Of a stretch of DNA of 64,000 bases, positions 35,501-48,554 are shown in pieces. Source of the stretch: Phytoseiulus persimilis (lineage: Eukaryota; Arthropoda; Arachnida; Mesostigmata; Phytoseiidae); the NCBI GenBank assembly GCA_037576195.1, contig CM075101.1:20646001-20710000 (forward strand), read 5' to 3'. The position numbers and the translations under genes are program-made. The first letter of the stretch is position 1; each line of letters starts with the position of its first letter. The notes beneath the pieces are model-generated. The model was not told where the DNA came from, searched no databases, and saw only the letters and a program-made list of their open reading frames with translations.

Positions 35501-38500
35501 AAATTGGGCTCGGAAGGCGGCTTCAAAACCTACTCCAAGGTCTATACGAATCACATGCTGGCTCTCAACAAGCACCAGCATGCCGAAGAACGAGACAAGA
35601 AGCGTCACTTATCGCACAAGTTCTCTCTGACACCAGCGTCAGAGTTCAAATGGATTTCTGTTCCAAGTGAGTGAAAACTGCGCAGGATAGTTGCTCCCTC
35701 ACAGACGGGATCAAAATAACAGATCTTCCACTTTGCCACGAGTTTGGTCTCAATCACATTTTTCCCCCCGCCATCGGCCATCAGCTCAAGCGACGCCTGT
35801 TTCGGACCTGACATCGGTGCTGAGCACGGTTCGAAGCACCATAGTCCACTTGGAATCTCAGTTGGGGAGCTGCTTGTTCCACCCTCAGTGGACTTCCACT
35901 TTCCGCGCGGAATGGCTGCAAGCCGTCAACAAAAGTGCGAGGACGCGAGACTACGTCAGAGCACTCCAGGTCTGGTGCTGGCATCCAATTATCTGAGTTG
36001 CTCCGTTCGGTGGTGGCTCGCTCGACTGACTCGATTCTTATTCACGATTCCAGCTGCTTGAGAGTGTGATCAAACCTTGCGCTCTAGTCACCGCTTGGAC
36101 GGAATGTCTCGGACACACTTTTCTTCGACGCACGACGCAGGTGGAACGCGAGGAGAAGAAGAAACAGGACAAGAAAGAGCGGCGTGGTATCGCCGGATTC
36201 ATGGCTCTGTATTCAGGGGTCACAGAAGATGGCGAAGACGTCAGCGACCGATCTCTGTGGTGTAAATACACCCTGGGTTTGAAACATCAGGTCTGGAAAC
36301 AGAAAGGAGAAGAGTTCCGGATCACAGGCACCGGCGGCTGGTTCTGGAACTCACGGACTCGAGTGGTCCGCCTCCAGCCGATGGCAAAGCAGGGACTACG
36401 CGCGGGTCCGGCCAAAGTCAGTATCTACATACCCAGCACCGACTCGTATCGTACCGTGGACGCATCCAAACTCGAGAACGCGTCAGTGACGAGGCCTTCT
36501 GGGAAATCGCGGAACTGACCGGCCCTGGACTGATCAGAGCGATCTGCGATCAGCACACACCGTCGATCGAAGACGTCATCGACGTCGGAGAGGCGCTCCT
36601 GGATCCGAAACGGAAATTTTATCCAAGGTAGGGTTCTTCTCCAGCGACGAGTTTTCCGGATCGAGATCCGCCCGACGCGTTGGTTCCTAGAGACTCTCCG
36701 CCTTAACTCGTACGACCTAACAACAACTTATCTGCAGGCTGACAACAGGGAAAGCGAAGCTGGACGCCCTGCTCGAGAAGCGAGTCAACTTCGGAAAAGA
36801 GGTCAAGAAAGAGAACGGGAAGTGTGACCCCGACAAGTTTCTGCCACCGGGTCTGAGATGCTACGGCTGTACGGAAGCCACTCGGCATCAATGCTACTCG
36901 CCTTTGTGTCGCGCTCATGTAAATCACGCGGTCGAGAGCAGCAAGCGAGGCGATACCAAACAGAAGTTCGACCTAGGGTTTCGCAGTGGCCCCCAGAAGA
37001 AGGTTTTGCGGAAGAAAGTTCTGCCCCCGATCCAAACGTTCATGACGAACATAGGGAAACGACGATCGGTATTGGTCCTGGACAAAGTCGACTATAAGAA
37101 ATTGTCACGGAAAGGTGGCCTGGGAGAAGCCCAAGGCTTCAACTATTTATCCAAGTCGAACAGTGAAGTGTGGAACTACGGCTCGTCCCCGCGACCGGTT
37201 CTTCGGACCATGTGGCGATGGCGGAACACGCAGAGCCTTCATAACAGCTGCAGTTGGATCGCTCTGCAGTTGAGAATCCTGTGGCATTGTCTCAAGTGGA
37301 TGACATCGCCATGAAACCTCCACCGGGCGGCTCGAACACGGTCACGACTGATTCTCAAGTGGAGACCAGTGAGCTCGTAAAACGTCGGGATCTCCCGCCC
37401 TACTTGTTGAGATCAGAGTATCTCGTAGGAAGATAACGGTCCCGATCGACTTGCCGACGAAACCTCGAGAGAAGACGACCCCGCAGCGGAGCGGGCTGCG
37501 GGAACGGCGACGTCCGGAATCGCCTCAAAACAAAGGACCGCAAGTAGGTGTTCTTTCCTCGACCGCGGATGTCATGTTTTGACACGTTGCCCTCACGAGG
37601 ATGATTTCCGTGACTAAAATCGGAGCCCTTCACAGATAAGCGAGGTTTGGACAGCCGAGAGCACCTAGAAATCTGGGAACTCAAGATTTTCCAAGAAAAA
37701 TTGGAAAAACAGATCAAGGATCGCCAGCAGGAGAAAGTACGCGTAAGGGAATTTCAGTTTCGTTCTGCAGTGGAATTTGCCTCCGATTCCATCTCCCTGT
37801 GCCCATCTTCCTGTGCTGCTTTCAGATCAACACCCCAGCAACCCAAATCGGTGATAGAGTGCAATTGGTTCACATCACCCCGAGAACGACAGTGGTCTCG
37901 GCCGGCGTCACGACCCCTATCAACTCGAACAACATCATCGGTGTGAAAGTCGGTGCGTATCACGGCGAGCGTAATCTGCTCTGACTTGCTGCCCTCGTGG
38001 AACTTTCTCCATACCTTTGCGATCCTAACGGTTTTCGATATTTTTCCCCAGTGGGACCAGGAAAGAGTCCGGCGGAAATTCGAGCCACCATGGAAGCTAA
38101 CCTTCGAGCTCAACGATTGGCACATCAGAATAACAAGAAAATCATGTCTGTCACTACGACCACCACGAACTCTCTCGGGACCGTGGTCGTTAGCGGTGCG
38201 GGCATGATCAGCGGGCAAGGCGGCACCGTGGTTCAGACAAACATCGGAGGACTCGGGGTGCGAAGAATAGTTGCGCAAGCCGGACAGGGACAACTAGCAC
38301 AATTGCAAACCGTTAGAAATACCGGCCCGAAACAGGTAGGCGACACGAGTACCATGGCATTGTGGTGGAAATCCAAGAGCCGCAAAACTCACGATCTGGG
38401 AGAAAAACTGCCACTGACCCGGAAACTCGATTGCAGATTATCATACGTCCTGCCGGTGCTAATGCAACAGTCATCGCATCCGGTTCAGGCACCAGAATGG

Positions 38501-41500
38501 TATCTCCCACGATCGGAGCCGTCATTAGACAAGGAGGAGTCCGTCCTCAGGTATTGTTGGATCCCAGCAGAAGAGAGTATCTCTCCAAGCGTCCGGGCGT
38601 TTTGGCTCGATGCCACAGTGCCCGCGCCTCGCTTTTGTTCGCTCGAGATCTCATGGAGTATGCCCGATTGTTCTGCAGGTTCAGATTCTCCAAGGACCCA
38701 ACGGCCAACTGACAGTTCGAGGACTACAGCCGGGTCAGCAACTGCTCAAGCTGCCTGATGGACGCCTCCAACTTGTCAACATGAATCAGCAGAAACCGAT
38801 TTCCCTTCCCACCCAGTCTGGCCAACCTGTCCAGAAAATAATGATTCAGACAGCACCCACCGGACAGCCGGGGGGTGCCGGTCAGAGATTCATCCAAATT
38901 CGCCCGGCCCTACCCGTCGGAACTCCGACGCATTTGCCAACCACCACCGTTCGTGCAGTCAAGATAATCCAGGCAGCGCAGCCAACTGGCTCTCCCGTCG
39001 TGCGTTCCCAACTCGATAACATATTTGAAAACTAATTCTGCGTTTGAATAATCCATCTTAGAGAAGATCTCCCTAATTATTTCCGTTCTCCTCGCGGCCC
39101 AGGTAACCGCCGTGTCTCAAGCCGGTTCCATAATACAGGCGGGTTCGGGCCAAACCGTTCAAGTCGTGCAGGCTAGTTCCGGTCAAGCCATGTTGTTGAA
39201 CGCGGGCACTGTGCTCACGACGAACGCAGGACAAGGCTCAACTACAACCACGTTCGTCCACCCCGGCGGCGGACAACTCCCACAAAAAGTACGTCCCCCG
39301 ATTCAGGGCTTCGAAAGCTCTGGGCCCGACATTCTTCCGCCCAATTCTGTTTGGTTTTCAGTGGGAATCGACCGGCTCCGGTATCGATGACTTCGACCAT
39401 TCTGGGTCGTTTGATTTGATCTGATGAAGTTTTTTCCTCCTTACCAGGTGGTCTTAAGTCCCATGGGGCAGACCCCGCAACTCATCGTGACGAATGCTGC
39501 TTCTTCATCCTCAAACGTCGTCCCGATGAAAACCGAAATCAAGAAAGAGCTCTTACCCAACCCCTCCACGCCGACGTCCATGGCTCCAAGAATCATCGTG
39601 GCGTCCCAACCATTGGGCCCAAAGGTATCTCTCCAAGTTCTCTCCTTATCTCACCTCCGTCATTCATGTCTGACTCCTGATTCCACGGCTTCATTCGGGG
39701 AATCCGTCCATTTTCCAGTTGGTATCGAACACCATCGCCCCGGTACAGGTGGTTCGAGCAACACCAGTGGCTTCTATAAAAAGTGGGGCGAGCCCTCAAG
39801 CGATCGGTGCTGCTGCTTCCACTGCTCCGGCAACGGGTGGCAGCACGACGTTTGTTTTGGGTCCAGCTATCACACAGCAGATCGTGAAGCAGGTAAACAG
39901 CGATGCGAAAGTAGGAAATAGTTACGAGACGGTTGAGGCGCCCTGCGTTGAAAACGAACTCAACTCAAAGGGCGAACGGTCAGCGGCCCTCTCGTAACTA
40001 GCTTCGATTTTGAAGGCCTCCATGAACACAACGAACGTTGAAACTCGGGAGTTTGGTTTCCAAACTTCTGAAGCCAGTCGTACCCCGACGCCGATACAAA
40101 ACCAGACAAAAACCCTGCCACCTCTACTACCTTTGAACAAGGTGGCTATCTCGTCCTCGTCGTTTCCGTGGTCGTTGTCCAATGCCCCCGTTCCGTTGAA
40201 AAGTTTGCGTACAAGTTGCGAGATACTGGGCTGAAAGCGTTCCCGGGACACGAAGCGAGCCAAACTCAGCGAAACTTCCGATTGCAGAAACAGACTCCTC
40301 AAATAGTTTCCAAAGCGGTGAACGCGGTCGCCGTGAAGCCGGAACCTCCCAATGATGAAAATTCAACGAATCCCAACACTCGCCAAGATGAAGTCAAAGA
40401 CCCAATCGACGCGACTGTGCCCGCGGTCACCCCTCCAGCAGTTGTACAAGCCCCAGCGACGTGTGACTCAAGCCAAGTATCTCAACAAGTGCTTGGGAGC
40501 GCTGCCGCTCCGACAGAGAAGGAAGAAAAGCGAACGCATCCCGCGCCAGCGAGGAAACCAAAATTGCGGGACCCGGAATTTCAGCGCAGATTGCAACGTA
40601 GCAAGGTTCGCATTCCGATCTTGTGTTTGATCATGGATTCTTGTCTCCCGGATGAACGTGGATAGACATGGATTGGTTGTGGTGTCGGAGCGGTGATACA
40701 CTCCTCGACGTTTGCGAATCGTCAGCCCGCGGTCGTAGGAATAGCTCGCGTTATCGATCGTAGTTCGAATCTCGGCAACAAAGGCATTTGCATCTCTTCT
40801 AGGCTCTGGTTAACCGCCATGCTGATATTCTTCGGAAGAGCATCATGCGCAAAAGAGCTCTCATGGAGAAGAAGCTTGCCCTACAAATTGAGAATGAGGT
40901 TCAGAAGGAAAGACTGAAAGTGTGTCAAGTACAGCCCCAACAGCAGCCACAGCCGCAGCCGTCGAAGTTTGCCTCAAATGTAAATTGGAGTCAAACTCTT
41001 CCTGTTGCTCGGAATTTCCGTTCTCTTGTCGCTGTCTCCGAGGACATTCATGCTTACCTCACTCCCCTCGTGTCTCTCGAGTTCTCTTGACCGATGCCCA
41101 TCTAGTCTTCTCTTAGGTTTTGTTTACAAAATCAGATATTCCATCATGAGTTCTCCTCTGTTACAGTCCCCATCTCTGGCGACGAGCAATGGCTCACAAC
41201 TAAAAACCGTCCCGGCTGTTGCGAAAAAAGTCCCGCCGCAAGGCCCCGTGAAGACAGCACAACTCAAGCCGCCAGGGCAGCCGGCCAACAAGAAACGAGC
41301 AGCTTCGAATGCGTCTCCTGCAACCGTAAGTTCCGCCGAAAACTGGTTGGCCTGGAAAAGTGTTTTCGGAGTCCGATCTCGGACTGACATGAAATTCAAC
41401 TTCAGAATGCTCCCTGTCCGTCGTCGTCGCCTGCCAAGAAGAGAGCCCACGCAGTGGCCACCCCGAGCACGGAGGATTCCACGGTAATCTTTGCTTCCCA

Positions 41501-42603
41501 TAAGACGAGCCTGCGCGATTATAATGCGTTTCCGAGTCGTGCTCCTCGGCAAGTTTATTCAGCGAGCTGTTCCCTGCAGGTGTATTGCATTTGCAAACGG
41601 CGGTACGACCCGACGAAATTCATGATTGGCTGCGATCTTTGTGAGAATTGGTTCCACATAGCGTGTATCGGGGTATCAGAAGCTGAAGCTCAGAGGATGG
41701 ATGGGTGAGATTTCAATGAATCTGAAAGATGATGAATATTTGTCTCCTGGGGAAACGGACGGCAAATCCGAATGGGAGCCATGCATTCCGAAGATAACTG
41801 TTCGGGTTCTTTCCTCCTCCAGATGGGTGTGCTTGGATTGCACGCAGAAGAAATCTGACGCGGCTGTTGAATTGTTCTGCATTTGTCGTACCCCGTACGA
41901 CGAATCGCAGTTTTACATCTACTGCGATAACTGTCAGGGCTGGTTCCACGGCCGTTGCGTGGGAGTGCTTCAATCAGAAGCTAACAACATCGATGTCTAT
42001 ATTTGTCCAGACTGTAAGTAAGTTAAATCTCGCTCCCCCTCTTTCTCTCTCTATTCTGGTGTGAGTAGTCTCTCCCATGAAACCCATCTCATGCCTAGCG
42101 CCGTTTCCAGATTAAAACAGGAGCTGACGAGGAGTCTCTGAAGCTATTGAATAAACCGCTGACGAAAATAGATTTAGACAGCCTCAAAAAACTGTTGCTA
42201 GCTGTGCGCAACCATAAACAAGCTTGGCCTTTCAAAGAACCTGTCAACCGAAAACAGGCCCCTGACTACTATAAGGTGAGTTAGCCTCTTCGGCGTGGAT
42301 GCCGTAGGTCAGGCTCGTTCACTTCGTCCAACACCGAGGACTCGCGTTCGAGGGTATCATTCATGTTACGCTGTCTTATAGGTTATCAAGAATCCAATGG
42401 ACCTCCGCACTGTAGAGCAAAATTTGACCGCATCGAAATACACGACACTGCAGCAGTTCGTGAATGACATGACTCTCATTTTCGACAACTGCCGCTACTA
42501 CAATTCGAAGCAGAGTAACTTCTATTCGTGCGCGGATCTCCTCGAGGCGTTCTTTGTACAGAAGATGAAACTTTACAAGGAGGCACTACAGAGAAGGATG
42601 TAG
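32564..42603 (+). CDS. BPTF: BPTF / NURF301 chromatin-remodelling subunit, 31 exons
   Basis: Exons run from ATG at 32564 to the TAG at 42603. Examples: 32564-32764, 33274-33453, 33539-33711, 34304-34391, 34472-34638, 35414-35666 or 35670, 36054-36627, 36738-37543, 38679-38999, 40288-40605, 41580-41704, 41823-42017, 42111-42275, 42382-42603. The product is about 2,100 residues. Order: AT-hook-like start (GRSRARGRPPK), DDT domain (FIFEDFCAAL, LLKAVLREAD), PHD finger (CHKLGDLLCCERCP), HQH motif (ALNKHQHAEERDKKRHL), WHIM-type segments (WKQKGEEFRITG, PPPGGSNTV), a long Gln/Thr/Gly-rich middle, two adjacent PHD fingers (YCICKRRYDPTKF; FCICRTPYDESQF) and a bromodomain (NPMDLRTVEQNL, DNCRYYNS). BPTF is the large NURF subunit; its last PHD finger reads H3K4me3 and its bromodomain acetyl-lysine. 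Five one-base gaps (in or near 36440-36480, 37300, 37430, 37655, 42017) break the frame at conserved places. Paired C-terminal PHD fingers match fly NURF301. Confidence 0.95.
34700..34894. mobile_element. 195-bp hAT-like MITE in a BPTF intron
   Basis: Ends TAGAGCTATGAAGC and, inverted, TAGAGCTAAGAAGT; the inner arms share AGGCATT. It is flanked on both sides by the exact 8-bp repeat GTGATGAT (34692-34699 and 34895-34902), a target duplication as made by hAT transposases. The exact duplication suggests a fairly recent insertion. It sits in the intron 34639-34969 and does not disturb the splice sites. A second copy is at 59076-59288. Confidence 0.8.
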
Positions 42604-45290
42604 TTTCTCACCGTTGACGGCACTCACCCAACAGAATCATGGACAGCAGGCTGCCTTCAGGAGCATGTCCTGAGCTCGTTGTTGTTCCCGATCGAACCAA
42701 GGCTTTCGATACGTCACGGGACCGGGCCGTAATTGACACCTACCTCGAACCGACATTGAGGTCGGGATCGGTTCCTCCAACGCGGCATTCGTCGCGACGG
42801 GTGGCGGAGCTCTGGAACGTGCTCCATCGGAGGTTCTCGGTGCGGAGAAAATCCTCAAATTTCCTCATCCTCACGAAGCCCATCATGTACTCCTTCGTAC
42901 CGATCATTCATGGATGCTTATGATGGACTAGCTCGAGTGGCTTCGAGTCGGAAAAATGCAGCGATGCGCACAACGCGTCCACCGACCCCTCCAAGAAGCA
43001 TAATTCGACCGCCCGCCACGAGCAGGGATCTTCACCGGATCGTAACGGCGCGCTGATCGCACCACGCACCTGAAGACTCGAGACAACCTCCGACCACGCC
43101 TGTCGCAGCACTGGGCCCGGTCGCAACTCTGGGAACTCATCGTCTGTCATATACTTATCATGTAGCCATCAGAGCCCTTCCTTCCTAGGCCCGAAAACCT
43201 TCGAGTGTATTTTTCATACCGCAGAAAATAGTACGTTTCGGGCGTCTCGATATAACGGGTGAGTTCGTCGGAAAGCAGCTTCTCATCGTATTCAAACGGT
43301 CATTCCCATGGAGACATCATCTTTTAGGCGAGAAGGGAACACAGTTATTTTTTGAGTTTGCTCCCTCAAATGTGTGTATAGTGTGCATCTCGACATACCA
43401 TTTGGAGAAGTAATAATGTTCTGGAACAATAATCACATCACGGAACATGAACGCGAATGCTGCTGAGTTGGCGGCGACACCTTCTTGTATCAAATTATTC
43501 CAAATCGATGTGGTCCGGAAATTATGTTTATGGATCTGCTTTAAGATTTGTACGGGTCAGCGAGAATATATTCATAAATCAGTCAGTCTGTTTGCCTCCA
43601 ACATCGATTGTGACGTTCTTCCTTCTCGGTCGAAAATAATATTTCCTCTCCTGACATAAGCGTACCTAAGGACAACGGAACCCAAGCGGACATAAGGAAA
43701 CAGGAATTCATCCCGCGTGCGATTCTGAACTCAACTCCCAGCCACGACCGCTGATTTCCTTCGGGAGCCACAAACTTCGTTCCAGGCGTTCAGAGAATGA
43801 GTAGCTCTAGTTTCGGGTCTCAACGCGGTGGTGAAAACCCTAAAGCGACCCAGCCATCCACGAAATCTACGGCTCCCCGCTAAGCTACAATGCTTTTGCA
43901 CCTCGATCGTCCTCCCAATCGGATTTCTGGTTTCCCTTGTTCGTTTTGTCAGATTTCCGGGAAAGACACGCAAATCTACGAGCGGCTCAGTACGCGGAGC
44001 TTTCTTTCATATGCAAGTTGGTTCTGTAAGGCTCGATTTCTGACCGATTTGGAACTCGGACTGTGGAAATCGCCGAGTTTCCGCCGAACTGGCTCATTAG
44101 GGGAGCAGGTGTTTGCCGCGTCGGTTGATCGCCCACTCGGGGGTCGGGGGGACCACTGTGAGACATTCGCGAACACTCATCGAATCGGATCTCGTAGACG
44201 TGACAACATGTCGCACCCCTGACGATGACTTATCTTGCGATGAGTTTGCCATGCTCGGCGACGAGTTCTACCGAACCGACTTGCACGTTATGGCTGCAGT
44301 CGTGGAAGTTCATTGATACGCCCCAAGTTGCGAATACCGTGCACTGATTTGGTGAGCCCCATTCCTTGATGGCTGCAAAAGTCCGTAGACTTGTTCCACG
44401 ATCCGAGTAAGTATCTTACGGATGCCTCTCCCGTGAATTATCCTGAGTTTCAGGGAGACCGTATGGCACGGTTGGGTTCGGGCCGGCTCCACCCAACTTT
44501 TTGCCAGAGAACCTAGAAACCGCTGAGCTTTCTGAGCGCTTCGTCCGACGAGGTCGTTCAGAAGTCACAGTTGAGTACGGCATTCGCTTCGTAGAAATCA
44601 CCGTGCGTGGGATTTCTTCTAGTGTCCCTCAATGTCCAAGGGCCGAGACTACAGTCAGAGATACCATCCTCAGTATCAAGATCGAATTGACGGGAAGCGT
44701 TCTGGATTCCGCCCACCCAAATGCATGATTTTGGTGTCTACGTGAGCGCGCACTCTGATCATACGCAACATTCCGACGAGCGCAGCCTCTGGGTGAACTC
44801 TCGTGGACTACGTGTCGACCGTACGCCGGTCAATCTCGAACGGGTGCTCTCCGCCCGCGGCGCCGGTCGAGAGGCAGCGCCTCCTGGGAAGACCCGAACG
44901 AATCACTGCCGCAACCCTTCAAGGAGTTTGCCGGAAGAACTTTCTCGCTTGGGAGTCCTGACGAAACTCAACTATCCCGTCAATCATCCGCGCTGCTCAC
45001 TTGTTGACCATTCACCCTGAAAGTGACTAAAACCTCTCATGGAAGTGCATTGAATTTATTCAAAACGGCGCTCGCTCTCTCCCACGCTGGTACATCGTTG
45101 AATGACAACGAATCGGCGACTTCTCTCTCCACACTACGACAGCGCCATCGACGGAGACCACTCGGTTGCCCTTGGCCGTCTCCTTGCAGTTGCCTGCACC
45201 CACTGATCGTGCTCGTCGGCCTTCTTGCACTGTCCGAATTATTCCGTTCGTCTTCCCGAACGTCAGACCAAGCCAAGCTAATCAATCGAC
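42604..45290. other. BPTF 3' flank and aldolase promoter region
   Basis: About 2.7 kb. The left part should be the BPTF 3' UTR, though no clean AATAAA was found; the right part, with CT-rich runs near 45.08 kb, should hold the aldolase promoter and leader. An 80-codon minus-strand frame at 42908-43150 begins with a true ATG and has protein-like composition, but no family or neighbouring exon supports it. Confidence 0.45.
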
Positions 45291-48159
45291 ATGGCTGGAA
45301 ACTTCAGTTATCTCACTCCTGAGCAGCAGGCTGAGCTGCGCGAAACTGCGAACAAGATCGTTGCCCCCGGAAAAGGTATTCTCGCCGCCGATGAATCCAC
45401 TGGAACCATGGGCAAACGTCTTCAGGGAATCGGTGCCGAAAACTCCGAAGAGCTGCGACGCAAGTACCGGTGGGTTTATCTGCAGTTTTCGAATTGTGAG
45501 CGACGGTAGGGAAGTTGTTGCTGGTTTCTCTTCAGGCGCGGTGCCAACGAACGGGTTAATGTCCTTAGGGAAGGTCTCCCATAGGGCATCGTTCTCTTGA
45601 ACTAGTTTGACACTCCTGGCAGCGCTTGTATGAATCAAACGTGATGAGAAAAGGAGGAATCAGGAGCGGTTCCCGGATGGATCGCGTATTTCATTCGACT
45701 TCTCACGAATCTCAGAGGGGATAGAATCTGCTCCGCGAAGCCGCAGCTTCCGCATCGTCTGAATTTCAACTCCGGTGACCGCGATCACAGATGATACGTT
45801 TGCACTGGAGACGGGAGTCAAAGGGTCCCTCGACTACTTCGTTGTTCATGATCGGCTACGTGCCCGTCGTGAACACCAGGCCAACTCGTTGAGGAGACAG
45901 ACGCTTACGTCACGTATAGCTCCTTGGTGATGTCGGTCTCAACAACGTCAGTCACAGAGACCTTAGTTGGTGCTTCTCGCGAGTTTGTTTTGATCACGGG
46001 CCTGCCAGAGGTTTTCCTCTGATCATTCTCCAGCGAGTTCGCACTTTCAAAGTTCCAACACGGAGTCTCAAGCCTGATTTGCGTCTCATAGAGGCCGAGC
46101 CCACTGTCTCGCGATCTCAGCGAAAAGCAAAGAGCTAGGACGTGCTGCCCGAAAACTGGCGTCTCAGGATCCTCGAATGTTTGTATCTGAAAATTATCAT
46201 CAGCATTTCTTCGAACGAATTCGTTACAACAGCGTGATGGGTCGGCAGAGGACAGGTTTTCATCTGAAACACCGCGATATTAGGAAATACCTTGCGGAAG
46301 AGAATGCGAGTTTGAGGTCGTGATTGATTGTGCATTTATCAACACGTGAACCCGAGCATCAGCAACAAGCTCAGTTGGAAAATGTAGGAGTCCTCCGAAA
46401 TTAAGTTGACTGAGTTTAAGGATCCGTCCTGGATAATGGCCTCGACTCTGAATCTGATCCGATCTTATCCAGCCTCTTCGCACCCTTGAACCTGTATGGC
46501 ACTCCCCCCTTGATGTCGAAGCGTTCATCGTTAGGATCAGGAAAAATTATTCAGTTTTTCTTCCTGTTTACTGGAAATATCGACCATTATCGCGATGCTG
46601 TCGCGGTAGTACGCAAGACCTCGCGACATTGAACGAAAGCGAGTGGTTACAAAAAAGAGATACCAACTCAAATCTTATCGTCAGCGCAAACAATTACGAC
46701 AGAACCCTTTTTGTTTTCCGGCTGAACCTCTCAGCCAGCCCTCAGAAGTGTCCCGGAATCACCTTTCGGTATTGCTTCAGAAACACTCCCTATCGCCTCG
46801 CAAATCCCATTGCGGGCGGTGGGCTTGGGTCTTAAGATGGTTCAGATTCAATTCTGATATAAATTGAATCCTCTTTTTACCACTCAAGAAATTTGCTGTC
46901 CCGGCCGGGGACTGAACCCTGAAAGGGCTCAACCAGTCAGGTGTCGAGGAAGTTGATCGCGGACCTTGTAGCCACGACTGAACTCATGGACCCTTTGGAG
47001 TATCGTTCCGAGTCAGCTCCCTAGGCGTTCGAGCGCGTGACAATTGAAACGAAATGAAAGATCCCTCGATATATTTTCAGTCAATTGCTCTTCACATCAG
47101 ACAAAATCATGGACTCTTGCATCTCCGGTGTGATTCTCTTCCATGAGACTCTTTACCAGAAGGCGGATGACGGAACTCCATTCGTGAAGATCCTGCAGGA
47201 CCGAGGCATCATTCCCGGAATTAAGGTCGACACCGGAGTCGTGCCCCTGATGGGAACCAACGATGAAAGCACCACTCAGGGCCTCGACGATCTTGGCAAG
47301 CGATGCGCGCAGTACTACCAAGACGGATGCCGATTCGCCAAGTGGAGATGCGTGCTCCGCATCCGCAAGGATGCCCCAACGGCTCTCGCCGTGCTCGAGA
47401 ACGCCAACGTTCTCGCAAGGTGAGCCTCGAATCATCTGATGGGATTGGAATATCCGCTGCAGCTTCGACTCCGAGAACCTCGGAACGACGGGATTTCCCT
47501 GCCAGAGCATCCTGTGATACTTTTGTGCCTCGTTCCTATCCTTTCTTCCGGAACGCGGAGTCAAGAGCAACTCGCTTTATTCCAGGTACGCCACCGAATG
47601 TCAGAAAAATGGCATCGTTCCCATCGTTGAGCCTGAGATCCTTCCCGATGGAGACCATGACATCGTTACTTGCCAGAAAATCACTGAGAAGGTTCTTGCC
47701 GCTGTTTACAAGGCTCTCAGCGACCATCATGTCTTTCTGGAGGGAACTCTCTTGAAACCGAACATGGTCACTCACGGACAATCGTGCCCCAACAAAGCGG
47801 ATGCCATCCAAATCGCCAAGGCAACTGTCACGGCTCTGCAGCGCACCGTCCCCGTCGCCGTTCCCGGAATCGTCTTCCTTTCGGGCGGTCAGAGCGAAGA
47901 AGAGGCTTCTGTCAATCTCGACGCAATGAACAAGTTGCAGGGTAAGAAGCCTTGGGCCCTCACTTTCTCGTACGGTCGGGCTCTGCAGGCCTCGGCCCTG
48001 AAGGCGTGGGGAGGCAAGGACGAAAACTGCAAGGCAGGTCAAGAGGAATTCCTGAAGCGTGCTAAGGCCAACTCCGATGCCTCCCTCGGAAAGTACGCCG
48101 GAGGCGTCAAGGGCGCAGCCACCGAAGACACCCTCTTCGTGAAGAATCATCAGTACTGA
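45291..48159 (+). CDS. Ald: Fructose-bisphosphate aldolase (class I)
   Basis: Three exons, 45291-45469, 47081-47419 and 47586-48159, join in phase to exactly 363 residues, the standard animal length. The protein starts [12 protein letters not shown] and holds [28 protein letters not shown], the substrate-binding [11 protein letters not shown], the Schiff-base lysine in [32 protein letters not shown] and a C-terminal tyrosine (NHQY) needed for full activity. It cleaves fructose-1,6-bisphosphate to two triose phosphates in cytosolic glycolysis and runs the reverse step in gluconeogenesis. The 1.6-kb first intron is large for this window and is a likely place for regulatory sites. No frame breaks; codon use favours C-ending codons, as usual for a highly expressed gene. 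Confidence 0.98.
46895..46990 (-). repeat. tRNA-like sequence in aldolase intron 1, possible SINE
   Basis: On the minus strand GGGTTCAGTCCCC (46907-46919) fits an RNA polymerase III B box, and TGGCTACAAGG about 55 bases before it is a poor A box. A cloverleaf with a full acceptor stem cannot be drawn, so it is not a working tRNA gene. It might be a tRNA-derived SINE head or chance. Confidence 0.2.
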
Positions 48160-48548
48160 GCGAGGAACAGGCACATCAGGCAGGAATCCGGATGGCAAGA
48201 TGGTTATCATATGTACCCGATAGGTTTAGAGAACATGACGTCATCGAATCATTTAAAATATGGTTGCAATTAGGTCGAAGTGAAATTAAAATGATGCAGA
48301 TTCTGGAGATTAGCATCTGCCTAGTCTTTCTTACGCTCGGCGGCTGTGTTGCGAGGTAACACTGCTCACGGCGTGACGAGCCGAGTCGGCCCGCTTCGGG
48401 ACTCCCGCATTGCGTGATGTGTTACCGCACAAGCGAACCGAACGAAAATTCCAGTTTCAATACATTCATGTGTAATCTGTTCCTCAGCGACTCGTTGTCC
48501 GATATGAAATCAATATTTAAATGTCTATGTTTGTTGAACAGTGAATGG

Positions 48549-48554
48549 AATAAA
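48549..48554 (+). promoter_or_regulatory. Polyadenylation signal of aldolase
   Basis: AATAAA about 390 bases after the aldolase stop codon; no earlier AATAAA was seen. Confidence 0.55.

Noticed and set aside
40757-40780. B-box-like word TAGTTCGAATCTCGG in a BPTF intron
   Set aside because: No A box or acceptor stem around it; not a tRNA gene.
42908-43150. 80-codon minus-strand frame starting with a true ATG
   Set aside because: Protein-like composition but no family, and candidate neighbouring exons do not join in phase; it overlaps the expected BPTF 3' UTR.
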